A DNA stretch of 6,921 nucleotides from Trichloromonas sp034006665. GTDB taxonomy: Bacteria > Desulfobacterota > Desulfuromonadia > Desulfuromonadales > Trichloromonadaceae. Numbering within the stretch: the first letter of the stretch is position 1; each line of letters opens with the position of its first letter. The notes beneath the pieces were generated by a model. It saw only the letters and a list, made by a program, of their open reading frames with translations, did no database searches and was not told where the DNA came from. Location: NCBI RefSeq assembly GCF_034006665.1, contig NZ_JAVESI010000081.1, positions 1 to 6,921 on the forward strand, in the 5' to 3' direction. The position numbers were made by a program, and so were the translations under genes. This document shows positions 1 through 6,169 of the stretch, in pieces.

Positions 1-404
1 TGGGGCAGTACGAGCGGGTGCTGGCCGGACGCTCCATCTGGTATTGTGTCTCCTGCGAAACCTGCACCGCCCGCTGCCCTAACAATGTTGACTTGGCGGC
101 GATCATGGATGCTCTGCGCAAGTGCTCTTGGGATGCCCAGGGGACTTCCAAGGAGTCTTTGGTTCAGCTGGCCAATAGAATCTTTCTGGATAACATCCGC
201 ACCTATGGCCGTCAGTATGAGTTGCGCTTGGCGGCGGTCTTCAATCTGCAGAGCGGCAAGTTGCTCAAGGATTTCATGCTCGGCCCAAAACTGTTAAGCA
301 AAGGCAAACTCAAAATGTTTCATCATAAGAACAAGAACATCAAAGAGATCGAAAAGATCTTCCAGCGCATTGAGGAACTGCGCGAGAAAGGAGAGGCGCT
401 GTGA
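1..404 (+). CDS. hdrC: Heterodisulfide reductase subunit C, HdrC (5'-partial)
   Basis: The reading frame is open from the first bases of the window (codons from position 3) to a TGA at 402-404, so only the last 133 residues are present and the true start lies upstream. HdrC is the small ferredoxin-like subunit that carries electrons between the FAD of HdrA and the catalytic clusters of HdrB. The visible part holds one complete [4Fe-4S] motif, CVSCETCTARCP, encoded at about 45-80. Family members carry two such motifs, and the first would be in the missing N-terminal part. Downstream is a helical region and a lysine-rich C-terminal tail (GKLKMFHHKNKNIKEIEK). The stop overlaps the hdrB start by four bases, so the two are probably translationally coupled. 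An internal GTG at 18 could be mistaken for a start, but it sits just before the cluster motif and would leave an incomplete protein. The identity is strongly supported by the neighbouring hdrB and hdrA. Confidence 0.9.
   Translation, partial: GQYERVLAGRSIWYCVSCETCTARCPNNVDLAAIMDALRKCSWDAQGTSKESLVQLANRIFLDNIRTYGRQYELRLAAVFNLQSGKLLKDFMLGPKLLSKGKLKMFHHKNKNIKEIEKIFQRIEELREKGEAL
387..393 (+). promoter_or_regulatory. Shine-Dalgarno site for hdrB
   Basis: AAAGGAG lies inside the end of hdrC, 7 bases before the GTG at 401. It is the strongest ribosome-binding site in the window and decides the choice of the GTG start for hdrB. Together with the GTGA overlap it argues for coupled synthesis of HdrC and HdrB. 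Confidence 0.8.
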
Positions 405-1291
405 CTCCGGGCAAACCTGTATTGAGCTATTCCTACTACCCTGGCTGTTCGCTGCACGCCTCGGCCAAGGAATACGACGAGTCGACCCGGGAACTCTTCC
501 GGGTCTTGAAGATCGGTCTGAAGGAAGTGCCGGATTGGTGTTGCTGCGGTGCCACCCCCGCCCACAATGTGGATGAGCTCCTTTCCCTCGCCCTCTGCGC
601 CAAGAACCTGGTCCTCGCCGAACAGGTCGAGGGGGACGTAGCGGTGGCCTGCGCTTCCTGCTTCTCCCGCCTGAAGACCGCCCAGCATCGTCTGGGGGAG
701 GATGAAGAGAAGCGTCGTCAGGTCGAATATGCCATCGAAAGCCCCTTCGACAAGAGCAAACCGATCAAGCATCTGCTGGAGATTCTCGCCGAGGATTTCG
801 GCTTGGAGCAACTGGCGGCGGCGGTAAAAAAACCGCTGACCGGTCTGAAAGTCGCCTGCTACTACGGCTGTCTGCTGACCCGGCCGCCGGGGGTCCCGGA
901 GCTGGACTGCGTCGAAGCGCCAACCATTATGGAACGGGTGATCGGTGCCGTCGGTGCCGAAACGGTGGAATGGACCCATCGCCTGGAGTGTTGCGGCGCC
1001 AACTTCACTCTGTCGCGCCCCGGCGTGGTCATCAAGCTCGCCGGCGACATCCTCGCCTCGGCCCGGGAAGCCGGGGCCGACTGTGTCATGGTCGCTTGCC
1101 CTCTATGCCACGGCAATCTCGACATGCGTCAGCAGGAAATCGAGGAGGTCACGGGCCGCCGCTTTGCCCTGCCGATCTTCTACATGACCCAGTTGCTCGG
1201 CCTGGCCGCCGGTGTACCGTCCACCCGCCTCGGCCTCGACAGCATGATCGTCGACCCGTTGCCGCTGTTGAAGAAAAAGAACTTACTGTAG
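401..1291 (+). CDS. hdrB: Heterodisulfide reductase subunit B, HdrB
   Basis: HdrB is the catalytic disulfide-reducing subunit of cytoplasmic HdrABC. In characterised methanogen enzymes each of its two cysteine-rich CCG domains binds a non-cubane [4Fe-4S] cluster. Both domains are visible in this 296-residue protein. The first has C16, the triple cysteine C47-C48-C49 followed by Gly, and C84-x2-C87. The second has C153 and C157, C197-C198-Gly, and C233-x2-C236. The length is normal for the family. The start is GTG at 401, supported by AAAGGAG 7 bases upstream and by the overlap with the hdrC stop. Two other in-frame features fit: no signal peptide and no membrane segment, so it acts in the cytoplasm. 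Its electrons should come from HdrC. The physiological acceptor is not CoM-S-S-CoB unless the host is a methanogen; in sulfate reducers DsrC trisulfide has been proposed. Other CCG-domain proteins (glycolate oxidase GlcF, LutA) are less likely given hdrA next door. Confidence 0.95.
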   Translation: MTPGKPVLSYSYYPGCSLHASAKEYDESTRELFRVLKIGLKEVPDWCCCGATPAHNVDELLSLALCAKNLVLAEQVEGDVAVACASCFSRLKTAQHRLGEDEEKRRQVEYAIESPFDKSKPIKHLLEILAEDFGLEQLAAAVKKPLTGLKVACYYGCLLTRPPGVPELDCVEAPTIMERVIGAVGAETVEWTHRLECCGANFTLSRPGVVIKLAGDILASAREAGADCVMVACPLCHGNLDMRQQEIEEVTGRRFALPIFYMTQLLGLAAGVPSTRLGLDSMIVDPLPLLKKKNLL

Positions 1292-1294
1292 GAG

Positions 1295-1370
1295 GCTGAA
1301 GACTGAAGTCCGAAGACTGAAGGGAGAATCTATCGTCTTTTCCTTCAGCCTTCAGCCTTCAGTCTTTAAG
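1295..1370 (+). repeat. Inverted array of heptamers in the hdrB-hdrA spacer
   Basis: The 97-base spacer is nearly filled by two arms built of 7-base units. The left arm has GCTGAAG, ACTGAAG, TCCGAAG, ACTGAAG (1295-1322). The right arm has CTTCAGC, CTTCAGC, CTTCAGT, CTTTAAG (1343-1370). The stretch 1300-1323 pairs with 1342-1365 at 21 of 24 positions, with an 18-base loop. In RNA this would be a long stem-loop ending a few bases before the hdrA ribosome-binding site. There is no run of T after it, so it is not a typical rho-independent terminator. It resembles small interspersed repeats of environmental bacteria, but copy number cannot be judged here. Confidence 0.85.
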
Positions 1371-1374
1371 CCCC

Positions 1375-1380
1375 AAAAGG
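1375..1380 (+). promoter_or_regulatory. Shine-Dalgarno site for hdrA
   Basis: AAAAGG lies 8 bases before the ATG at 1389 and supports that start. It begins an 11-base string, AAAAGGTTTTC (1375-1385), that recurs exactly before flxD at 3484-3494. Confidence 0.65.
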
Positions 1381-1388
1381 TTTTCCCT

Positions 1389-3386
1389 ATGTCTCGAATC
1401 GGCGTTTTTGTTTGCCATTGCGGCGAGAACATCTCCCGAACCGTCGACGTGGAACGGGTGGCCGAGGCGGCTCGCGGCCTCTTCGGCGTCGCTTACGCCA
1501 CCGACTACAAATACATGTGTTCCGACCCCGGTCAGACCCTGCTGAAGAAAGCGGTGGTCGAACACAACCTCGATGGCGTTGTCGTCGCCGCCTGCTCGCC
1601 GCGCATGCACGAAAAGACCTTCCGCAAGGCGGTCCAGTCGGTGGGCTTAAATCCCTACCTCTGCGAAATGGCCAACATCCGCGAGCATTGCTCTTGGGTC
1701 CATGAGGATCGGGAGGAAGCCACCGCCAAGGCCATCGACATCGCCACCATGCTGGTGGAGCGGGTCAGGCGCAACAAGCAGCTGGCACCGATCACCGTGC
1801 CGGTCACCAAGCGCGCCCTGGTCATCGGCGGCGGCATCGCCGGCATCCAGGCGGCGCTCGACATTGCCGACTGCGGCCATCAGGTCGTACTGGTGGAGCG
1901 GGAACCCTCCATCGGCGGGCACATGGCCCAGCTGTCCGAAACCTTCCCGACCCTCGACTGCTCCCAGTGCATTCTGACCCCGAAGATGGTCGACGTCGCC
2001 AACCATCCCAACATCACCCTGCACACTTATTCGGAAATCGAGCAGGTGGACGGCTACATCGGCAATTTCGCGGTGAAGATCCGCAAAAAGGCGCGCTCCG
2101 TGGACATGAGCAAATGCACCGGCTGCGGCGTCTGCGTGAGCAAATGCCCGCAGAAGAAGATTCCCAACGCCTTCGACCGCAACCTGGGAACACGGTCGGC
2201 CATCTATGTCCCCTTCCCCCAGGCGGTACCCAACACCCCGGTGATCGATCGGGAAAACTGCACCTGGTTCCAGTCCGGCAAGTGCGGGGTCTGCGCCAAG
2301 GTCTGCGGCCCCGGCGCCATCGACTATACCCAGCAGGATGAATTCATCGTCGAGTCGGTCGGGGCCATCATTGTCGCCACCGGGTTCAAACTCTACGACA
2401 TTTCCGAAAAGCCCAAGGGCTCGCCGATCAAGGGCTACGGCGAGTTCGGCCACGGCAAGATACCCGACGTCATCGACGGCCTCACCTTCGAACGCCTGGC
2501 CTCGGCTTCCGGCCCCACCGGCGGGAAAATCCTGCGCCCCTCCGACGGCAAGGAACCAAAGGCCGTGGTCTTCATCCAGTGCGTCGGCTCCCGCGCGCGG
2601 GAGAAGGGGATTTCCTACTGCTCGAAAATCTGCTGTATGTACACCGCCAAGCACACCATGCTCTACAAGCACAAGGTGCATGACGGCCAGGCCTACGTCT
2701 TCTTCATGGATGCCCGCACCCCGGGCAAGGGCTACGACGAATTCTGGCGGCGCTCCATCGAGCAGGAAGAAGCGGTCTACATTCGCGGCATGGTCAGCCG
2801 CCTCTACCAGAAGGGGGACAAGGTGGTGGTGATGGGGAGCGACATCGCCGTCGGCATCCAGGTGGAGATCGAGGCCGATCTGGTGGTGCTGGCCACGGCG
2901 GTGCAGCCCCGTGAGGGAGCCGACCTGCTTGCCCAGAAGCTGGGGATTTCTTACGATCAGTACCACTTCTATTCCGAGGCCCACGCCAAACTGCGCCCGG
3001 TGGAGTGCGCCACTGCCGGCATCTACCTGGCCGGAGCCTGTCAGGGGCCGAAGGACATCCCCGACAGCGTCAGCCAAGCCAGCGCGGCGGCGGCCAAAGT
3101 GCTGACCCTCTTTTCAAAGGAACAACTGGAGCGGGAGCCGATCGTCGCCACCGTCAACGAACACTTATGCGTCGGCTGCCTTGCCTGCAAGAAGGTCTGC
3201 CCCTACGGTGCCGTGGAAGAAAAAGAACTCCGCGACCGCCAGGGCAACCTGCTCAAGACAGTGGCCTGGGTCAATCCCGGCGTCTGCGCCGGTTGCGGCA
3301 CCTGCCAGGCCACCTGCCCGTCCAAATCCGTCGAACTCGATGGGTATACGGACGAGCAGATCATAGCGCAGATCGAAGCGCTGTAA
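1389..3386 (+). CDS. hdrA: Heterodisulfide reductase subunit A, HdrA (FAD, iron-sulfur, bifurcating)
   Basis: HdrA is the flavin-containing hub of the complex. Its FAD is the proposed electron-bifurcation site, splitting electron pairs between ferredoxin and HdrC/HdrB. The 665-residue protein has the full family layout. The N-terminal domain has C9-H-C11, C44, C69, C92 and C101, typical iron-sulfur-binding positions in HdrA. A Rossmann FAD-binding motif GGGIAG is at 147-152, followed by acidic VEREPSIGGHMAQ and the CSQC motif at 191-194. An inserted ferredoxin domain has C243/C246/C249/C253 and then C291, C299, C302, C306. The HdrA signature CVGSR starts at C398, with YCSKICC around 411-416. 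A C-terminal two-cluster ferredoxin has C594/C597/C600/C604 and C633/C636/C639/C643. The length is usual for the full HdrA form, and there is no selenocysteine or fusion. The ATG at 1389 has AAAAGG 8 bases upstream. The FlxD gene follows directly, matching the family rule that MvhD-type proteins dock on HdrA. Confidence 0.96.
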   Translation: MSRIGVFVCHCGENISRTVDVERVAEAARGLFGVAYATDYKYMCSDPGQTLLKKAVVEHNLDGVVVAACSPRMHEKTFRKAVQSVGLNPYLCEMANIREHCSWVHEDREEATAKAIDIATMLVERVRRNKQLAPITVPVTKRALVIGGGIAGIQAALDIADCGHQVVLVEREPSIGGHMAQLSETFPTLDCSQCILTPKMVDVANHPNITLHTYSEIEQVDGYIGNFAVKIRKKARSVDMSKCTGCGVCVSKCPQKKIPNAFDRNLGTRSAIYVPFPQAVPNTPVIDRENCTWFQSGKCGVCAKVCGPGAIDYTQQDEFIVESVGAIIVATGFKLYDISEKPKGSPIKGYGEFGHGKIPDVIDGLTFERLASASGPTGGKILRPSDGKEPKAVVFIQCVGSRAREKGISYCSKICCMYTAKHTMLYKHKVHDGQAYVFFMDARTPGKGYDEFWRRSIEQEEAVYIRGMVSRLYQKGDKVVVMGSDIAVGIQVEIEADLVVLATAVQPREGADLLAQKLGISYDQYHFYSEAHAKLRPVECATAGIYLAGACQGPKDIPDSVSQASAAAAKVLTLFSKEQLEREPIVATVNEHLCVGCLACKKVCPYGAVEEKELRDRQGNLLKTVAWVNPGVCAGCGTCQATCPSKSVELDGYTDEQIIAQIEAL

Positions 3387-3395
3387 AAATCATCA

Positions 3396-3480
3396 GGACA
3401 CGGATTTCATGGATGAACACGGATAAGGCAAACCCCATCTACATTTGCAAATCCGTGAAAATCAGATTTGATTCGTGTCC
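3396..3480 (+). repeat. Interrupted inverted repeat with CACGGAT units in the hdrA-flxD spacer
   Basis: The 110-base spacer holds an element bounded by perfect 7-base inverted ends, GGACACG (3396-3402) and CGTGTCC (3474-3480). Inside, CACGGAT occurs at 3399-3405 and 3418-3424. Its inverse ATCCGTG is at 3441-3447, and a variant ATTCGTG at 3471-3477. Sequences of the type 'cacggat...tgaacacggat' are familiar to me as abundant dispersed repeats in environmental bacterial genomes; that is recollection, not a search. No protein is encoded. The element stops 2 bases before the flxD ribosome-binding site. Confidence 0.75.
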
Positions 3481-3482
3481 CT

Positions 3483-3489
3483 AAAAAGG
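3483..3489 (+). promoter_or_regulatory. Shine-Dalgarno site for flxD
   Basis: AAAAAGG lies 7 bases before the ATG at 3497 and supports that start over the longer upstream frame, which would read through the repeat. It overlaps the AAAAGGTTTTC string shared with the hdrA leader. Confidence 0.65.
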
Positions 3490-3496
3490 TTTTCTC

Positions 3497-4000
3497 ATGC
3501 ATACCGAAAAACACCATCACGCCTTCGAACCGAAAATCGTCGCCTTCGTCTGCACCTGGTGCACCTACGCCGGGGCCGACCTGGCGGGGACCAGCCGCAT
3601 GCAGTACCCGCCCAATGTACGGGTGGTCAAGTTTCCCTGCACCGGCCGCATCGACCCGGTCTTCATCCTGCGCGCCTTCCAGAAGGGGGCCGACGGGGTG
3701 CTGGTTTCCGGTTGCCATCCCGGCGACTGCCACTACATGGCCGGCAATTTCCACGCCCGCCGGCGCTTCACCGCCTTCCGCGCCCTGCTCGATTTCGTCG
3801 GCGTCGACCTCAACCGCATCCAGTTTTCCTGGGTCTCGGCGGCAGAGGGGGGCAAATGGGTGGAGGTGGTGACCGAACTGACCGAACGGGTACGGGCCAT
3901 GGGGCCGATGCGGGAATTTCGGGAACTGGACATGGAAGAACACTGGTCAGCGCACGTGAACACCCCAGAATTGCAGGCGGTGTACAACGCCATCCCGTAG
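3497..4000 (+). CDS. flxD: FlxD, MvhD-family [2Fe-2S] electron-transfer protein
   Basis: This 167-residue protein belongs to the MvhD / FlpD / FrhD-type delta subunit family. These small [2Fe-2S] proteins pass electrons from an input module (hydrogenase, formate dehydrogenase or, here, FlxABC) to HdrA. The conserved cysteines are present in the expected order: C19-x2-C22 (VCTWCTYAGAD), C48 in KFPCTGRID, and C73 and C78 in SGCHPGDCHY. The N-terminal His-rich stretch (HTEKHHH) is probably just a variable leader. There is no signal peptide or membrane helix. The start at 3497 has AAAAAGG 7 bases upstream. The stop TAG (3998-4000) sits within the opening GTAGGAGCAGG of the following repeat, so the repeat may have supplied or replaced the original stop region. 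Its position next to hdrA matches its docking partner. I am sure of the family; the name FlxD rests on the flxCBA genes downstream. Confidence 0.93.
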   Translation: MHTEKHHHAFEPKIVAFVCTWCTYAGADLAGTSRMQYPPNVRVVKFPCTGRIDPVFILRAFQKGADGVLVSGCHPGDCHYMAGNFHARRRFTAFRALLDFVGVDLNRIQFSWVSAAEGGKWVEVVTELTERVRAMGPMREFRELDMEEHWSAHVNTPELQAVYNAIP

Positions 4001-4002
4001 GA

Positions 4003-4069
4003 GCAGGCCCCTGTGCCTGCCCGGAATCCGGACACATCGATAAACAAACGGGCGAACCAAGATTCGCCC
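4003..4069 (+). repeat. Two short hairpins in the flxD-flxC spacer
   Basis: The 87-base spacer carries two dyads. The first is GCAGGC (4003-4008) with GCCTGC (4015-4020) around a 6-base loop. The second is GGGCGAA (4050-4056) with TTCGCCC (4063-4069), also with a 6-base loop. The combination of a 'GTAGGAGCAGGCCCCTGTGC' string and a later 'GGGCGAA...TTCGCCCC' resembles a dispersed repeat I recall from many environmental genomes, but I cannot count copies here. No T-run follows either stem, so they do not look like terminators. Confidence 0.75.
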
Positions 4070-4087
4070 CGACCAAGGCCTGACGCA

Positions 4088-5035
4088 ATGAACCAAACCG
4101 CACAGAATCTTGATTCGGCCCCGCTGGTGGATGAAACCTATTATGCTGCCGTGACCGAGGCGATCCGCGCCGAGGCGGCGCGGCTGCTGACCGATGGCCG
4201 TGTCGCCGCCGTCATCGGCTACGTCGCCGGGCGCCGCGCCGGGTCCGCCCTGCCGGCGGTCATCACCACACCGGAACGGGCCGGCGAACTGATCTTCTCC
4301 CCCGCCTGCCGCAACAATCTCAGCGTCTATCTGACCAAACCCAAGCAGGATGCGGTGCCCAAGGGAAAACTGGCGATTGTCGTCAAAGGCTGCGACCTGC
4401 GCGCCTTGGCCGGACTTTTGGGGGAGTCGCAGATCCGGCGCGAAAACCTTCATATCATCGGCATCGCCTGCGCCGGGGTCTTCGCCGCCAATGTCGATCA
4501 AAGCCTGCCGCTGAGCGAAGCGACCATCGCGAAAAAATGTCGGGAATGCACCGTGCACCTGCCCAAAGAGGTCGACTTTATGGCGGGAACCCTGCCGATG
4601 CTGCCGCAACTCGCCCCCGTCGAGGCCGAGGAACTGGCCCGGCTGGAAGCCCTGACCCCGGCGGAACGCTGGGCCTTCTGGAAGGAGCAGTTCTCCCGCT
4701 GCATCCGCTGCCTCGCCTGCCGCCAGGTCTGCCCTTTCTGCTTCTGCACGCAATGCCTCTGTGACCGCAATCGGCCCCAGACGGTGGAAAACTCGGTGCG
4801 CCCCGCGGGCAATCTGAGCTGGCACATCGTCCGCGCCATGCACCTGGCGGGGCGCTGCGCCGGTTGCGCCGAGTGCGAACGGGCCTGCCCCATGGATATC
4901 CCTCTCAACCTGCTCAACCGCAAGATGGCCGAGGAATTGAAGGAACGCTTCGATTACGAGGCGGGTCTGAGTCCCCAGGAAAAGGGACCGCTGACCAGTT
5001 ACCAAGAAGACGACGACGAATCGTTCATCAAATAA
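4088..5035 (+). CDS. flxC: FlxC, iron-sulfur electron carrier with FrhB-like region and two ferredoxin clusters
   Basis: FlxC is a cytoplasmic iron-sulfur subunit thought to carry electrons between FlxA/FlxB and FlxD. From the ATG at 4088 it has 315 residues. The N-terminal two thirds resemble the beta-subunit family of F420-hydrogenase/formate dehydrogenase, with C74, VKGCDLRAL (C102), GIACAG (C128) and KCREC (C151, C154). A two-cluster ferredoxin follows: C205/C208/C211/C215-Pro and C257/C260/C263/C267-Pro. Directly after the first motif comes a cysteine-rich run, CPFCFCTQCLC, adding C218, C220, C223 and C225. The start is chosen because AAGG (4075-4078) lies 9 bases before the ATG. The frame is open back to a GTG at 4013, but those 25 extra codons would translate the intergenic repeat. 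Overall plan and cysteine order parallel FlxB. The family role is clear; which of the two carriers should be called B or C follows the usual cluster order and is less certain. Confidence 0.85.
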   Translation: MNQTAQNLDSAPLVDETYYAAVTEAIRAEAARLLTDGRVAAVIGYVAGRRAGSALPAVITTPERAGELIFSPACRNNLSVYLTKPKQDAVPKGKLAIVVKGCDLRALAGLLGESQIRRENLHIIGIACAGVFAANVDQSLPLSEATIAKKCRECTVHLPKEVDFMAGTLPMLPQLAPVEAEELARLEALTPAERWAFWKEQFSRCIRCLACRQVCPFCFCTQCLCDRNRPQTVENSVRPAGNLSWHIVRAMHLAGRCAGCAECERACPMDIPLNLLNRKMAEELKERFDYEAGLSPQEKGPLTSYQEDDDESFIK

Positions 5036-5039
5036 TCCG

Positions 5040-5065
5040 TAAGAGTGCAGCATGCTGCACTCTTA
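5040..5065 (+). repeat. Perfect 26-base palindrome in the flxC-flxB spacer
   Basis: Positions 5040-5065 form a perfect palindrome: half-site TAAGAGTGCAGCA followed by its exact reverse complement, centred between 5052 and 5053 on GCATGC. It begins 5 bases after the flxC stop and fills most of the 49-base spacer. There is no T-run after it, so a terminator is unlikely. It could be a palindromic dispersed repeat, a protein-binding operator, or an RNA hairpin at the junction. An in-frame ATG at 5052 sits at its centre. Confidence 0.95.
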
Positions 5066-5084
5066 TCGCCGGGACGACACCATC

Positions 5085-6092
5085 ATGCCCAGAACCATCA
5101 CCGCACAAAACCTTCAGGCTCTCATCGATGCCCTCATCGCTGCGAACATCCGGGTGGTCGGCCCAAAACGGGTCGACAGCCTGTGCCTCTATGCGCCCCT
5201 GGCCAAAGGCGAGGAGCTGGATCTCAGCGAATTGCCGCGCCGCTCGGCCAAGGAAACCTTCCTTCCGCCCGCCGAGGAAATTCTGAGCTTCGAACGGCAA
5301 GGGGCAAGTACCAGCGTCCGTTCTCCCGACCTCTCCCGCCTGCCGGCTACGGTGCTGATCGGTGCCCGCCCCTGCGACGCGGCGGCGCCGGGGATCCTCG
5401 ACGCGGTCTTTTCCTGGGACTATCAGGACGATTTCTTTCTCGAACGGCGGCGCAAGACGACCATCGTCGGCATCGCCTGCACCAAGGCCGACGACGCCTG
5501 TTTCTGCACGGCGGTCGGCCTTTCCCCCGACAGCCGGCAAGGCTCCGATCTTTTCCTCACTCCCCTGGAAGGGGACAGCTACGCCGCCGAAGCCTTGACC
5601 GACAAGGGGGCGGCCCTGCTGGAACGCCACCCTGAACTGTTTGTCCAAGGTGAAACCGGGCGTCCTCTCCCCCTGGCGGAACCCCGCGCGGCAAAAGTGG
5701 ACCTGGCAAAGATCAAGACCTGGCTGGACGGCCACTTTGAAAGCCCCTTCTGGGGAGAGATCGCCTCCCACTGCGTCGGCTGCGGCACCTGCGCCTTTCT
5801 TTGCCCGACCTGCCATTGCTTCGACATCGTCGACGAGGGAAGCGAAGCCGCGGGCTGCCGACGCAAATTCTGGGATGCCTGCGGCTTCAGCAAGTTCACC
5901 CTGCACGCCTCCAGCCATAATCCCCGCAATACCCAGGCTGACCGCTTCCGCAACCGGGTCATGCACAAGTTCAAGTACTATCACGACAAATTCGGGCGCA
6001 CCTTGTGCACCGGCTGCGGCCGCTGCATCCGCGCCTGCCCGGTCGGCATCGATCTCGTGGCGGTGCTGGAAGACATTAACACTCAAGGATAA
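5085..6092 (+). CDS. flxB: FlxB, sulfhydrogenase-beta-like (HydB/AsrA-type) two-cluster iron-sulfur protein
   Basis: This protein is of the 4Fe-4S dicluster type found in sulfhydrogenase beta (HydB) and anaerobic sulfite reductase subunit A (AsrA). It links an FAD/NAD subunit of the HydG/FlxA type to downstream carriers. From the ATG at 5085 it has 335 residues. The N-terminal domain has ARPCDAAAP (C97), GIACTK (C132) and DDACFC (C139, C141), a pattern seen in this family. The C-terminal ferredoxin region has C230/C233/C236/C240-Pro followed by C243 and C245, then C308/C311/C314/C318-Pro. There is no membrane segment. The first possible ATG in frame is 5052, but it lies inside the palindrome. 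The start at 5085, giving MPRTITAQNLQ, fits the family better, although its ribosome-binding site (GGGA at 5071-5074) is weak. The gene sits between flxC and flxA as in other hdr-flx clusters. The shared cysteine plan with FlxC suggests related folds. Confidence 0.87.
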   Translation: MPRTITAQNLQALIDALIAANIRVVGPKRVDSLCLYAPLAKGEELDLSELPRRSAKETFLPPAEEILSFERQGASTSVRSPDLSRLPATVLIGARPCDAAAPGILDAVFSWDYQDDFFLERRRKTTIVGIACTKADDACFCTAVGLSPDSRQGSDLFLTPLEGDSYAAEALTDKGAALLERHPELFVQGETGRPLPLAEPRAAKVDLAKIKTWLDGHFESPFWGEIASHCVGCGTCAFLCPTCHCFDIVDEGSEAAGCRRKFWDACGFSKFTLHASSHNPRNTQADRFRNRVMHKFKYYHDKFGRTLCTGCGRCIRACPVGIDLVAVLEDINTQG

Positions 6093-6096
6093 AGGT

Positions 6097-6169
6097 GCGA
6101 GGAACGAGGTTCGAGGAAAAGCAGGAAAAGCTTATCCTCGGTTCTCGGTCCTCGTACCTCGGACCTCAC
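6097..6169 (+). repeat. Inverted array of heptamers in the flxB-flxA spacer
   Basis: The 80-base spacer has a left arm of 7-base units GCGAGGA, ACGAGGT, TCGAGGA (6097-6117). The right arm has TCCTCGG, TTCTCGG, TCCTCGT, ACCTCGG, ACCTCAC (6135-6169). The arms are imperfect reverse complements, so the RNA could fold in several registers. The layout is the same as that of the hdrB-hdrA element, but the unit sequence differs. The right arm ends 3 bases before the flxA ATG at 6173, leaving no clear Shine-Dalgarno site outside the repeat. Confidence 0.85.

Noticed and set aside
1295..1370. The heptamer arrays as a CRISPR array.
   Set aside because: The units are 7 bases with no spacers between them and are arranged as inverted arms; there are no cas genes.
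1647..3077. A long open frame of 476 codons on the minus strand opposite hdrA.
   Set aside because: It is the antisense shadow of a GC-rich gene. The translation shows no family motif, while the plus strand encodes a complete HdrA with all cluster ligands.
1389..3386. A selenocysteine or fused form of HdrA.
   Set aside because: The FAD motif and CSQC are read with ordinary cysteine codons, there is no in-frame TGA, and no MvhD domain is fused because flxD is a separate gene.
3405..3484. A small gene reading from the hdrA end through the spacer (ATG near 3409).
   Set aside because: The frame consists of repeat sequence, has no family features, and lacks a ribosome-binding site.
3947..5053. 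A 368-codon minus-strand frame opposite flxC.
   Set aside because: It is low-complexity and without recognisable motifs, and is explained by the codon bias of the sense gene, as is the similar frame at 5028-6086.
5040..5065. The palindrome as a rho-independent terminator.
   Set aside because: No T-run follows on either strand, the stem is not especially GC-rich, and the co-operating genes continue in the same direction.
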